Positions 33,528 through 43,203 of a stretch of 64,000 bases of DNA are shown here, one piece after another (positions within the stretch are counted from its first letter, which is position 1; each line of letters opens with the position of its first letter). This stretch comes from Eublepharis macularius (Eukaryota > Chordata > Lepidosauria > Squamata > Eublepharidae): the NCBI RefSeq assembly GCF_028583425.1, contig NC_072793.1:58843028-58907027 (forward strand), given 5' to 3'. The notes under the pieces were generated by a model, which was not told the origin of the DNA, ran no database searches, and saw only the letters and a program-made list of their open reading frames with translations. The position numbers and the translations under genes were made by a program.

Positions 33528-34085
33528 TGTGACAATCAGCCCCAAAGGTCTGCATGTCTTCAGAGCTCTGGACAAATAATAGAGAATCTGCCCTGAAGAA
33601 GGCTCCAGAGACTGGTCAGCCAATCAGAGCACTGGAAGTACACTGGATGTGAAGGGATGAGCCAGCCCACTTTAAATATGGAGAACTGATATTACTTCCC
33701 CTCAGAAAGGGGAATTGCTGCATTGGATAAAGGTGTAAGTTAAGTCAGGCTTTTCTTTTGGGTTCAGTTAGGATTTTGGGATCTGGACAGAGCAGGATTC
33801 TTGTTTTAATGAAGTAAACAAGCATCCTTTTTGAAGGACCCATCAAAATATGTTTTGCACTGGTTCTGGGGCCAGGTTGGCTTAAAATTAATAGAGCAGC
33901 CTGGAACCTGAGTAGAATCCTGTCAGCAGTGATTATTCACTAAGGAGACCTATGTGGAAGGACTGCACTATATCTTGAACTTTAACTACAACTTATTTCC
34001 TGTAAATAAATCTTTGCTATGTTCAAACTGTGTGTTCTCTGGCTAGTCAAAAGAGCTATGGGAAAGATGTTTCTTATCACCTAGG
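33528..34085 (+). mobile_element. Solo-LTR-like unit, about 0.56 kb
   Basis: It starts TGTGACAATCAGCCCC. It has a TTTAAATATGG promoter-like segment near 33672 and a polyadenylation signal in TGTAAATAAATCTTTGC (about 34003-34019), followed by a short R/U5-like stretch (TGTGTGTTCTCTGGC). The layout matches the firmer unit at 52475. The 3' boundary is not defined and no internal coding region is seen. Gypsy-type is an inference. Confidence 0.45.
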
Positions 34086-34330
34086 GATTCCAGGTCCATC
34101 AGAGAGGGTGGGGGATCTCCCGTTCCCACCCTCTGCCCTCCCTGCCACCACTCACCTGGCAGCAGGGGTGAGGGGAGAGGCAGGGGAGTTGTCCTCCCGG
34201 GCTCCAAGGGCAGTGCGGCAATGTCACCCCCAGGAGTAATGTCATCGTGCAGGGGCAGAAAGTGCTTCTGTGCTTCTCAGTGGGCTGATTTGGGCTCCAA
34301 ACAGACCAAATCTGAGAGGTGCTAGCCATA
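34086..34330. mobile_element. GC-rich MITE fragment
   Basis: GGTGGGGGATCTCCCG, then CCACTCACCTGGCAGCAGGG, parallels the left half of the MITE at 27770, including a GTAATGTCATCG segment near 34238. Confidence 0.5.
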
Positions 34331-35107
34331 ATGCCCTCTCCATACTACATATTGTGTTTATTGTTTTAAAGTACAAGGGTCTTTTATTATGTGCTTCCTT
34401 AATCTTTTAAAAGAACTCTTTAAAAGATGTTCTTTAAAATATAGTTTATCTATTTTTTATATATAACACATACAATCAGAATGGAAAGGTGAGGCAATGA
34501 TGTCATCATGTAGTTAGTCAGTTACATGGGGATATCACAAAGCCAATTCAGAGCAAGGGCAATGCTTCCTGATCTTAGTTCAGTCTCTTGATGTCATCAT
34601 GTTCACAAAGTGATCCTCCACTGAGTAAAAAAGGCACTGAACTGTGAAAACAAAGCTGCAGATCAGGAAAAGCAACTGTGAGCAGGACAGGGATCTGAAT
34701 TCTCCTTTCTCCATCTAGCACATTGAAAATGTTTAGATGAGAACAATTTGGCCAGCGCTTACAATTTGAACTTCCAGCTCAAATTGTACACATTCTTTTC
34801 CTTCCTTGTTCCTGTGAGTACTTCTGAACTTTTCGGTACTGACACATTCGGTACTGACACATTTGCACTGCACATGGACATCCAAGATTGGATGTCATGG
34901 AGCAAGTTAAATTTCTCAATTGTTGGATGCAAGAGATCAAAATATAAGGCAACAGGAATATTAAGTTAATGGACCTGGGCAGAAACTTCTATATTTGTAA
35001 AAGTGGCGTATATGACCATACCTTTAGCAGTGGTTATAATCTACGTAATAAATTAGATCTGTTGCTTGAATTTGGATATATTGGCTGCTCTACCAGAATG
35101 TCCACAT
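34331..35107. other. No gene recognised
   Basis: AT-rich. A 17-bp direct repeat (TTCGGTACTGACACATT) lies at 34831-34863. Confidence 0.5.
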
Positions 35108-36855
35108 TAGAGGTGGGCACGATCCAAAAAAAATACCAATCAAGCCGTTCGTGGATCCGGGCTGCCGCTGAACCCAGGTCACCAATTCTAACTGATCAAG
35201 TCCCATTTCCGATCCGGAATCGGGAATCGGGGAGGCCAAAGCAGGAGGCGCCCTGCTGTTTCCAGCGATATAGGAATGGTGGTTGGTGGCAGCGGCCGCC
35301 AGGCTTGGCGGGCATGGGGAGGCAGCAATGAGCTGCCTCCCCTCAGGGAGGGAGGGGACGTTCACACACATACACACACACACACACACACACTTAGAGC
35401 AGGGGGGGAGTTTTTAACCTGGCAATGAACTGCCTCCCCTCAGGGAGGGGACATTCACACCAGGGCTGGATCTACAGTTGCCAGTGCCCAGGGCAACCGT
35501 AGTCAGGTTCATGCGTGCACGTGCTCCTGGGTCACCCCGCCCACGCAGCAAGCTGGCTGTCCTGGTGTGCTGCGGAGCTGGCGGCAGCGTGAGTGGCTCG
35601 GAGGCTGCCCACGCCATTCACCTGCCCCACAAGACAAGGGGCGGCCAGCTTGTCCACGCGCCCCTTGTCCTGGGGAAAGGCGAACGGCACAGGTGGCCTC
35701 CCAGCCTCCCACGCTGCCTTTTGCCTTTCCCCAGGACAAGGGGCGGCCAGCTTGCCTGCAAGCCCCTTGTCCTGGAGAAAGCCGAATGGCGCAGGCAGCC
35801 TCCCAGCCACCCGCGCTGCCTTTTGCCTTTCCCCAGGACAAGGGGCGGCCGGCTTGCCCGCGCGCCCCTTGTCCTGGGGAAAGACAAACGGCGCGGGCAG
35901 TCTCCCAGCCACCCGCGCTGCCTTTTGCCTTTCCCCAGGACAAGGGGGGTCTGGCTTGCCCGCGTGCCCCTTGTCCTGGGGAAAGACGAACGGCATGGGC
36001 AGCCTCCCAGCCACCTGTGCTGCCTTTTGCTTTTCCCGCAAGCCGGCCACCCCTTGTCCTGCGGGAAAGGCAAAAGGCAGCGCGGGTGACTGGGAGGCCG
36101 CCTGCGCCATTCAACTTTCCCCAGGTGTGCTCCTGGGGCTGGCAACTGCGCCCTGCATCCCCTCTTTGGTGGTGCTGGAGGCAGACTACCCCCCTGCCCC
36201 CCATTGATCCAGCCCTGATTCACACAGAGGGGGGGATCTATCCCTGCCTCCCCAAATAGAGAGAGACATCCTGTCAACATGTTTCAGACAGCTTTTTAAA
36301 AAAAGCAGGGACAGTATCCTCCGTTCCTCCCCTCCCAATTTTAAAAGCAAGCAGCCAGTCTTCAAAAAGCATATTTTAAACACACACACAGAACCATGAA
36401 TGAGGTTTTCCCACAAAATACAGCGTTTTAAAAGCAGGTTAAAAACAGAGAGTGACAGACAGAAAAACACCCATTCCTCCTACAAAGCCCTGTTTTTTTA
36501 AAAAGCAAAAAACCTTTGTGCCCATGGCTTCAGAACACCTCCCCTGGGTTGCTGCTCTGTGGTTGGAAGGAAGCCTGCTAATCAAGGAAAGCTGGGCTTC
36601 CATTCAGTTTTCTAGGGTGACAGAAGGAGGGCAAACACAGCTCAGGCATTCCCCTGGCTCCGTTGCTAGGGGAATAGATTATTGATGCCTGAGTGTCTGG
36701 CTCTCCGATTAGATCACGATGGCCCCCCCGATCAAGCCCCCCCCCCAAACACTGGAACGGTCACTGTGGACAGGACCGATTAGCTGAGTCCCGATGGCAA
36801 AAATGCCATTATCAGGGTTTTTTTCACATCATGATTCCAATCGTGCCCATCTCTA
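35108..36855 (-). mobile_element. hAT-type element, 1748 bp (copy D), intact with target duplication
   Basis: Left end TAGAGGTGGGCA, right end TAGAGATGGGCA (minus strand). An exact 8-bp duplication GTCCACAT flanks it (35100-35107, 36856-36863). The shared core (GTTGCTAGGGGAATAG, then TGTCTGG) is at 36662-36700 in reverse orientation. The left 250 bp match copy I. Between them lie a CA microsatellite (35365-35392), a hairpin array, and a CCCCCCCCC tract near 36743. No transposase frame; the long GC-rich frames at 35478-36280 on both strands come from the array. Confidence 0.92.
35625..36130. repeat. GC-rich hairpin minisatellite, about 102-bp unit
   Basis: CCAGGACAAGGGG recurs near 35731, 35833 and 35935, with a variant near 35628. 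About 45 bp later each unit carries the inverted form CCCCTTGTCCTGGGG, so every unit can fold on itself. The last unit is partly inverted (CCCTTGTCCTGCGGG near 36052). It produces Pro/Arg/Gly-rich open frames on both strands. Confidence 0.88.
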
Positions 36856-36937
36856 GTCCACATATCAAATCAGAGCAATCAGCTCATAAACTTGACCTAA
36901 CATTTTTCAAGGAAACTGTGGAGCATTTGGTTACTAA

Positions 36938-37013
36938 CAGTGCAATCCTAAGTAGAAGTAAGTCCCAAAGTCAATGGAACACTCCATAGTAAGTGTGTTT
37001 AGGATTGCAACCT
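36938..37013. mobile_element. Palindromic MITE copy (CAGTGCAATCCTA type)
   Basis: CAGTGCAATCCTAAGTAGAA at the left, GTGTTTAGGATTGCAACC at the right, related to 31092. Confidence 0.65.
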
Positions 37014-38003
37014 AATGGTGGTTTATCAGAGATACTGTTCAGTAATTCTGCATTTCTACTGGAGGAAATCCAGTTTTTGGTTCTGCGTTAATATATTGTG
37101 TCTGGACATAAACAACAGTTTTTTAGAAAGTTTAATGTGGTATGATACAGCCATTGTTACCTATAATGAACAATCTCATTTTTTTTGTCCCTGTATTGTC
37201 TCCTCCTATTTTTATTCATGTTACAAAAACGTTTGACCACAGATAAGAGGGACATAAAAAGTGAGCATGTACTACCACCAGACACCATGAGTCTAGCATG
37301 CCACTTTCAGCTCTGAGGGAAAAAAATCATTACAAATATCTTCAACCATATAGACCAAGAGGATCTGTCTTTACAACTGCACACAAGTTACTGGGTGGGA
37401 GTAGTAACAGTGAAAAACAGAATGTAAAATCCACCACACAGATGACAAGTCTGATTCATTTCTTACTCCCTTCCTCTGTCTGGAAGAAACCGAGCTTTTA
37501 AAAATCTGTATGCTACAGAATGCCAGATATATTTTTATTCAGATGAACTGAAAATGATAGTGCCAGTTTTATCTCTTATTTGAACTTAAGTGACTGAACT
37601 CATAATCCACAAACAATTTACCTCAGAATCTCATTAAAATCAGTATAACTACTCCAGTATTTCTCTTGAATGAACAACTCATGTTTATCTTCCTCCCAAG
37701 TATTTTTTAAATGAAAAATAATCATTGTGGGATGCAAGGGAGGATTAGTGAGGGACTGCTTAACCTGTTCCTATCCTGCTATTTTTCTGCTCAAAAGCAT
37801 CCCCTGTTACTTTTCCACCTGTAGTGGAAAGATTTAGGTTCCTGGATCTTTCATCCCTCATGGGCAATTTTAAATGGAAAAAATGACTGTCAGGGAAAGG
37901 GTTAAGCATTTCTCTGTAGTTTTTGAAAAATTTGCACAACAATGGGTCCCATCCTGTTTGGGCCTGAGCTTTATAATTAAAGCAGTCTGAATAGTTCAGT
38001 TTG
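37014..38003. other. No gene recognised
   Basis: Unique-looking DNA; several short frames without known motifs. Confidence 0.5.
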
Positions 38004-38190
38004 GCCTGAGCTCATCAGGGCTCGGGGTAGCAGCTAAGAAGGGTCAGCCATGGTCTGTACTTGGATGGGAGACCACCTAGGAAGACTGAAGTTGCTGCAC
38101 AGAGGTAGGCAATTACAAACTACCTCTGTTTGTCTTTTGCTTTGAACACCCTATGATTAGGGTTGCCATGAGTCATCTGCATCAAGATGG
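38004..38190 (+). mobile_element. 5S-rRNA-derived SINE (5S-Sauria type)
   Basis: The head keeps 5S rRNA promoter-like parts: AGCAGCTAAGAAGGGTCAGC (box A region) and CTTGGATGGGAGACC (box C, 38060-38074). The body GGTAGGCAATTACAAACTAC then AGGGTTGCCATGAGTC is typical of squamate 5S-headed SINEs. It ends in a long CTT run. Box C is unmutated, so polymerase III start-up may be possible. Confidence 0.82.
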
Positions 38191-38192
38191 CA

Positions 38193-38245
38193 CATTTCTT
38201 CTTCTTCTTCTTCTTCTTCTTCTTCTTCTTCTTCTTCTTCTTCTT
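38193..38245. repeat. (CTT)n microsatellite at SINE tail
   Basis: About 17 CTT units directly after the 5S-SINE; encodes poly-Lys in a minus frame by chance. Confidence 0.97.
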
Positions 38246-39099
38246 GAAACTAGCTTTCATTATGTGTCTAATATAATATGCTATAAGTGATGATTGACAG
38301 TTTAACCCTGCTGCAGAAGCCCTGTTCACATGTTACAGCAAATGCATATATAACCTGCATGTATGTGCCTCCACCTGTTTGTAAAAAAGCCAATACATAT
38401 TAACCTTATTGGGGACCAGTACCTAGATATATGTGGGGTTTCAATTACAGGTTCACCTGTACATGTGTTGAACGTAACATGAGAATTACTTAGCACAATG
38501 TAACATGAGAATTACTTAGCACACATACAAAGAAAAATCATGTGTATATGTGTTTTTACTGTAACTTGTGAATAGGGCTAAAGTGTCCTAGATATCTGGT
38601 GAAAGAGATTTGTCCGAGGAACTAAACTGTGGGTTTTGGCTTATTGCTATGTGGGATCCAGTTCCTTTTAAATGAAACATGTCTTGTTGGGATACCAGTT
38701 TGTTCTGACACATTTATATACTTTATCTAGAAAACAATATCTTTAACTGCTGAGGGTAAATGGAGCCATTTCTTTAGATCTAGTGAGGTGAAGATTTCCA
38801 GAACCACTTATAAGTATATTTGGAGTTGGAGAATTCATTTCTTGAAGGAAGACTTGAAAATGAGAAAGCCATTATCACAAAAGGGACTTTAGGGAGGGGA
38901 AGAAAGATTAGGTTACTTCAACATTCCCACCAGGATCTTTCTTTTGTTATCAAATATCAACGGGGGAAAAAACATTAGTTAGTGGAGCTGAGCAAACTAT
39001 CCCAAGTAGATCCACCGAGAGCGTTGCTGAGGTTAGCAGCACAATGTTAAGTAGTAAATGGGAGGCATAAACTGTTGAGACAATTACCCTAGAGAGGGA
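38246..39099. other. Upstream of the host exon; short direct repeat
   Basis: TAACATGAGAATTACTTAGC occurs at 38475 and again 26 bp later. Otherwise no recognised feature. Regulatory sequence for the exon may lie here but cannot be identified by eye. Confidence 0.5.
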
Positions 39100-39377
39100 A
39101 ACAAGAAGATAAATCATAGATTACTGTTAAAATGTGGAAGAGAGAAGGACTGGAAGGGAGGCGGGGAACAGGAAAAACAGAAAAAGGCAAAGGGTGAGAA
39201 TCACACTCACGCACAAGGAGACACCCAGAGAGAGAGGCGAAAGAGAGAAAATGAGCCATGCACTTATCGAGCAGCAGGAGGAAAAGCTTCAAACAGCTGA
39301 TTTTTTCACTGCTTTCAAGCCCTGCCTGTCGTTTTGCTAGCACACCAGAGGCTACTATCTGTGCGTTATCTTTAAGG
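39100..39377 (+). promoter_or_regulatory. Candidate promoter/5' leader of the host exon
   Basis: Purine-rich sequence (GAAGGACTGGAAGGGAGG, GAGAGAGAGGCGAAAGAGAG) without a TATA box directly precedes the coding exon, with an E-box CAGCTG near 39294. The reading frame of the exon is open upstream to an ATG at 39258, so a longer N-terminus is possible. A leader is favoured because the protein similarity begins at the ATG at 39378. Confidence 0.35.
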
Positions 39378-39486
39378 ATGTGGAGCAAAGGAGAGTCAGA
39401 AGGGCTCCAGACTTTAGGAATTGTGGTGGTGGTATGCTCCTCTCTGAAACTTTTGCACTACCTTGGGCTAATTGACTTGTCAGATG
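39378..39486 (+). CDS. KCNIP4: KCNIP4-type alternative first coding exon (partial gene)
   Basis: The exon encodes 36 residues plus one base, then a strong donor (GATG|GTAAGAG at 39487). Residues 7-19 read SEGLQTLGIVVVV and 23-36 read LKLLHYLGLIDLSD; residues 10-32 form one hydrophobic, probably membrane-associated segment. KChIP proteins are EF-hand subunits of Kv4 potassium channels with alternative N-termini; some hydrophobic ones slow inactivation and alter channel trafficking. From memory this closely resembles a KCNIP4 isoform N-terminus. The exon ends in phase 1 after Asp and G, which would join to the common KChIP exon (giving Asp, then SVEDE-type sequence); that exon lies outside the window. 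The ATG has A at -3. Another KCNIP paralogue is possible. Function comes from family knowledge, not from this sequence. Confidence 0.72.
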
Positions 39487-39496
39487 GTAAGAGAAT
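39487..39496 (+). other. Splice donor site
   Basis: GTAAGAGAAT directly after GATG; matches the consensus donor GTAAGA. It supports a + strand exon ending here. Confidence 0.7.
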
Positions 39497-41764
39497 CTCC
39501 AAGTTTTACCAGCTCCTATATACTTTTACGTAGGTTTTTGAAAAAAGCACTAGGGTAGCAGATAGAGGGAAATAAAAAGTCTCATTTTTCTGCTATACCT
39601 GTTTCTGTTTCACATCTCTTTAATTCTGCAGTACTGGATGTTGCTTTGTGCTTTTAAGAGCTTTTGCAAGCTTCCAGAAATCTAGCGGAGAGGGTTTTTT
39701 AAAAATATATAGTTGATCCTTTCCTTATGAAGCTGTATTTCCTTTTGTGGTTGTTGCTTCCCCATAGCTCAATTCCTGTTGGGGAAAATACGACTCTCTT
39801 GGAAAAGCTGGAAATTAATGAATTCTTAGGATGGGGGGGGGGGGTTCTACATAATGCTTGGTTGATAGAAATAGTTCATACTTAACAGTCTGATACTAAC
39901 CATGTTTACTCACAAGTAAGTCCCACTCAGATCAGTGGGGCTTGCTTCCTAGAAGAGACATTTGAAAAGTGCATTTGACTCAAAGGAAACTTTTATTTTT
40001 CATATAACATGCTTTGAAGAACAAACTAAAGAAATGATAGAAGCAAAATTTCTTGAAATAAATTTAAATATTGCTGGAAATTTTGTAGGAAAGAGAAAAT
40101 ATTTGTGTAATATTATCTGGCAATAGGGAAAGAATTCCTTTAGCATCTAAGATTTTTTTCCCCTCAGTAAATTGTCATGAAATGTGATAATTTTAACAGA
40201 AAAACTCCTTAATATTAAAACAAAGAATCATTGTCAATCCCTTCCTGAGTACAGATTGTCTTTTTCAGAATAGCCTAATAAACGTAGCAAGTTTTCCTTA
40301 CTGAGAACCTGTTTGAACTGACCTCAGCACAAAAACAGCACTCTCCTCGCAGAAAGGTTACCTAAAAATCTATCAAGCAAAAAAAAAACTGCATATGAAA
40401 TCAATGATGAAAATATATAGTACATTGACTTCAAGTTTCATTCTTTTATTTATCATGTTGTTGAAATGCCACCTAAGTCCCATTTGTTCACAACTCCATT
40501 TTGTAAGGGTCTCTGTAGATTAAAAGTTGTTACAGATGGCAATAGCTAAAAACATTTCCCAATGGTCTATATATTTTATTTTCAGTTATTACTTAGTCAT
40601 ATGTTGATTTCTGATCATTTTGAGTTTCCCTCACATGAAACACAAGAATAGATCAATATACTCTGAAGGGAAATGAAATCCAATTATCCAATAAGAAGTC
40701 TGCAAAAAAATGTCATTAATAAACCATCAGTGTAGATGGTACCAAGAAAAGGACTCACCTCCATGCATTACGAAAGGAAGAGTAGAAAAGCAGTATGAAA
40801 TTCTGCAGCAGCTTGCATTTGCAGGGCCGTCCATGTGAGTGCAAGATTTCTTTTCTATTGGTTCATTGCTGTAACTCAGACAGTGAGATTTCTGCTCTTT
40901 TCTAGAAGATAAATCACTTGTTTTGAATCAACAGTATGCTCCTAGAAAAAAGCAAATTGTTGTGATCAATTTCTACAGGAAGCTCTTAGCAAAGAGAAAT
41001 ACACCAGCCATTATAAAGTGTGTTCAAAGTACAGTTTGGTTTTTAAACCATTTACTAGTTGATGCCATTATAAAAATCAAGGAAGGGAAAGAAAATTTTG
41101 ATTTGTTTGTTTTGTTTTTGCAACAGCATTTTGGAACTTTGTCAAAGTTCTGCAATGTTGTGTGTATTAAATCTTTGCAGTAAGTAGTGTGTGTTCATCC
41201 AGCACTTCTCTGTGCTAATGGGTTGCATCTTTTCTGCAGCTTTGGTTGTTAATTGCTGCTGCCTTTTAGGCTATAAAACCATCCTCTTGGGATTTGGCAA
41301 CATGTGGTGTAACATGCAGTTAAATAGCTTAGCATAAGTTTTGAGTTTATTTTCTCTCAGGCCTCCTAAACTTCCAGCTGGAGCTTACAGTTATGCCAAA
41401 CAGCACCTACACACACAAAAATCTCATGAAACAAACACAAAATGCTAATTGCAGTGATGTCACATGAGTAAGGGGTTAAATCTTAGAGTCACTTGGGCCT
41501 TTTCATTATTACCATTATCACTGCTTTCAGATGGCTTCTGTAAAAGGGAAATATAATCTCATTAGCCTTATAGAATTCTTTGAGAGTTTCAGTTTAGCTA
41601 GTTTTGAAAAAGTTATGTATGATGCATGATGCTGATGATATGCATAATGATATGTATGATGCTCAGGATGAACAGGGGTTCACTACCACTCTCACATAGC
41701 TTGTGATTACCCTAATCTTGCAGAGCAATCCTTGTGCTTTTATAAGGTGACATTTTTCTAGCTC
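39497..41764. other. Putative intron, no other exon recognised
   Basis: AT-rich DNA with a G run at 39832-39843 and a GATGATGC-like patch at 41618-41670. The 86-codon frame at 40923-41183 shows no domain. A short TAAGTCCCACTCAG segment near 39918 is an AATCCTAA-type MITE trace. Confidence 0.5.
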
Positions 41765-42684
41765 ATAGATCCAGAGGAGTTAGCCATGTTAGTCTGTAGT
41801 TGCAAAATAGTAAAGAGTCCAGAAGCACCTTTAAGACTAACCAACTTTATTGTAGGATAAGCTTTCGAGAACCACAGTTCTCTTTGTTAGATACATGGAG
41901 GGTATGAAAAAACTGGCCAGAGATATATAGGTGGTGAAAGGAGGGGGAAGTAGATGCAAATCAGTTGCAAAAGTCCTGAAAGAGGTGGAGTGCACAATTC
42001 AGGCTTGGTGTGACCCCCTCCCCTCCATAGCGGAATCTGAATGAAATGCCTGAAAGGCTGTTACTTCTGAAAATGAGATAACCATCCAGAGTCTCTATTC
42101 AATCCAAGTCTGATTGAGTCAAATTTACATACAAATTCCAATTCAGCAGCTTCCCATTGGATTCTGCTCTTGAAATGTGTCTGTTGAACTATGGTGACCT
42201 TTAAGTCCTTGATGGAGTGTCCAGAAAGATTGAAGTGTTCTCCTACTGGTTTCTGGACATTGCCATTTTTGATGTCTTGTGATGTCTTTTGTGCAGAGGT
42301 TGGTTGGTTTGTCCTGTGTAGAGGGGCATTGTTGGCACATAAGAGCATATATCACATTGGAGGATGAGCAGCTGTAAGAGCCAGAGATTGTGTAGTTGAT
42401 ACCATTGCATCCTGTAATTGTATTTTCTGGGTAGATATGTGGGCAGAGTTGGCATCTGAGTCTGGTCCCTGTGTTACTGACTCTGTTAGCCGGTTCATGG
42501 TTGTTAGAGAGAAGTCATTTAAGGTTGGGGGGGGGGGCTGTCTGTAAGCAAGGAGAGGTCTTCCACTCAGGGCTTGTGAGAGAGAGGCAACATTTTCCAG
42601 GATGGGCTGTAGATCACTGATGATACATTTGATAGGTCTGAGCTGGGACCAGACCCTGCAACAGACCCAGATGCCAGTCTCCAT
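41765..42684 (-). mobile_element. Penelope-like element, 3' part
   Basis: The minus strand carries the C-terminal coding region (next entry), then about 300 bp of untranslated sequence ending in a tail with GAACTGTGGTTCTCGAAAGC and AGTTGGTTAGTCTTAAAGG (41830-41885). The layout (GIY-YIG domain last, then a hairpin-bearing tail) fits vertebrate Penelope-like elements. 5' truncated. It may or may not be the same family as the 5' piece at 31590-33024. Confidence 0.75.
42061..42684 (-). pseudogene. Penelope-like RT C-terminus and GIY-YIG endonuclease (frameshifted)
   Basis: First comes the RT-to-endonuclease linker with ISDLQPILENVASLSQAL and PLLAYRQPP. Then the endonuclease: VIYALMCQQC (first Cys pair and IY half), LYTGQTNQPLHKR in a neighbouring frame (the YIG half, here YTG), then PVGEHFNLSGHSIKDLKV, ELEFVCKF and LNRDSGWLSHF in a third frame. 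The strand-cutting GIY-YIG core is therefore split across two frameshifts. In Penelope elements this domain nicks the target DNA. The copy cannot be functional. Confidence 0.75.
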
Positions 42685-42687
42685 CTG

Positions 42688-42800
42688 CTTAAAAGCTGCT
42701 TAAAAGCGCCTTAAAGATCAACAAGATTTTCCTACTCATATCTGATAAAGGGAGCATCAAAGCTTATACCCTGGAAAATCTTGTTGAAGATGTTACTAGA
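42688..42800. mobile_element. Second Penelope-like tail fragment
   Basis: TTAAAGATCAACAAGATTTT, then ACTCATATCTGATAAAGGGA and CATCAAAGCTTATACCCTGG resemble the tail hairpin (AGCTTATxCxCTGGAAAATCTTG) of the same family, placed next to the 42684 end. Confidence 0.4.
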
Positions 42801-42843
42801 CTCGAACTTTGCTCACTCCACATAGCATTCACAGGCATACTAA

Positions 42844-43203
42844 GTCTCTCTATGGGAGACATCTTACATGGGGATGCTCAAATGTAGGGTGATGCAATGT
42901 TAGCCTAGAAGTGTAGTTTTAAAAGACAGAGCTGAAGGCTCTGTCAATTTCACCTTTCTGAGATAACTCCTCAGAGGGTTTGTTAATTTCATCTTTGCCT
43001 CCCAGAAGGGGAGGTGAAATTGGCAGAGCCTGTGGGAAAGCGAAGATGAAATTAACAAACCCTCTCAGGGTGATTTCTGCTGGCTCTGTAGAGAGGTGAA
43101 ATTGACAGAGCCAAAGGCTCCGTCTTTTAAAACTAGGCTTCCCATCTAACATTGCATCTCTCTACACTTGAGCATCCCTGTGTAAGATATCTCATGTAGA
43201 GAC
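42844..43203. mobile_element. 360-bp foldback MITE
   Basis: The left end GTCTCTCTATGGGAGACATC is inverted at the right (GATATCTCATGTAGAGAC). Further inward pairs match in order: GGATGCTCAA/TTGAGCATCC, GATGCAATGTTAG/CTAACATTGCATC, GACAGAGC/GGCTCCGTC, AGGGTTTGTTAATTTCATCT and its inverse. Almost the entire element is one hairpin. No unambiguous target duplication, so the superfamily is open. Confidence 0.8.

Noticed and set aside
35478..36280. Several open frames of 190-231 codons on both strands
   Set aside because: All lie in the GC-rich hairpin array; their Pro/Arg/Gly-rich peptides repeat every 34 residues and appear on both strands.
38120..38329. Frame with a poly-Lys run
   Set aside because: Comes from the CTT microsatellite after a SINE.
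39258..39377. Longer N-terminus of the host exon from an upstream ATG
   Set aside because: The frame is open, but protein similarity starts at 39378 and the upstream peptide looks like leader sequence; kept only as an alternative.
40923..41183. 86-codon + frame near the host exon
   Set aside because: No recognised family, no acceptor or donor context, AT-rich composition.
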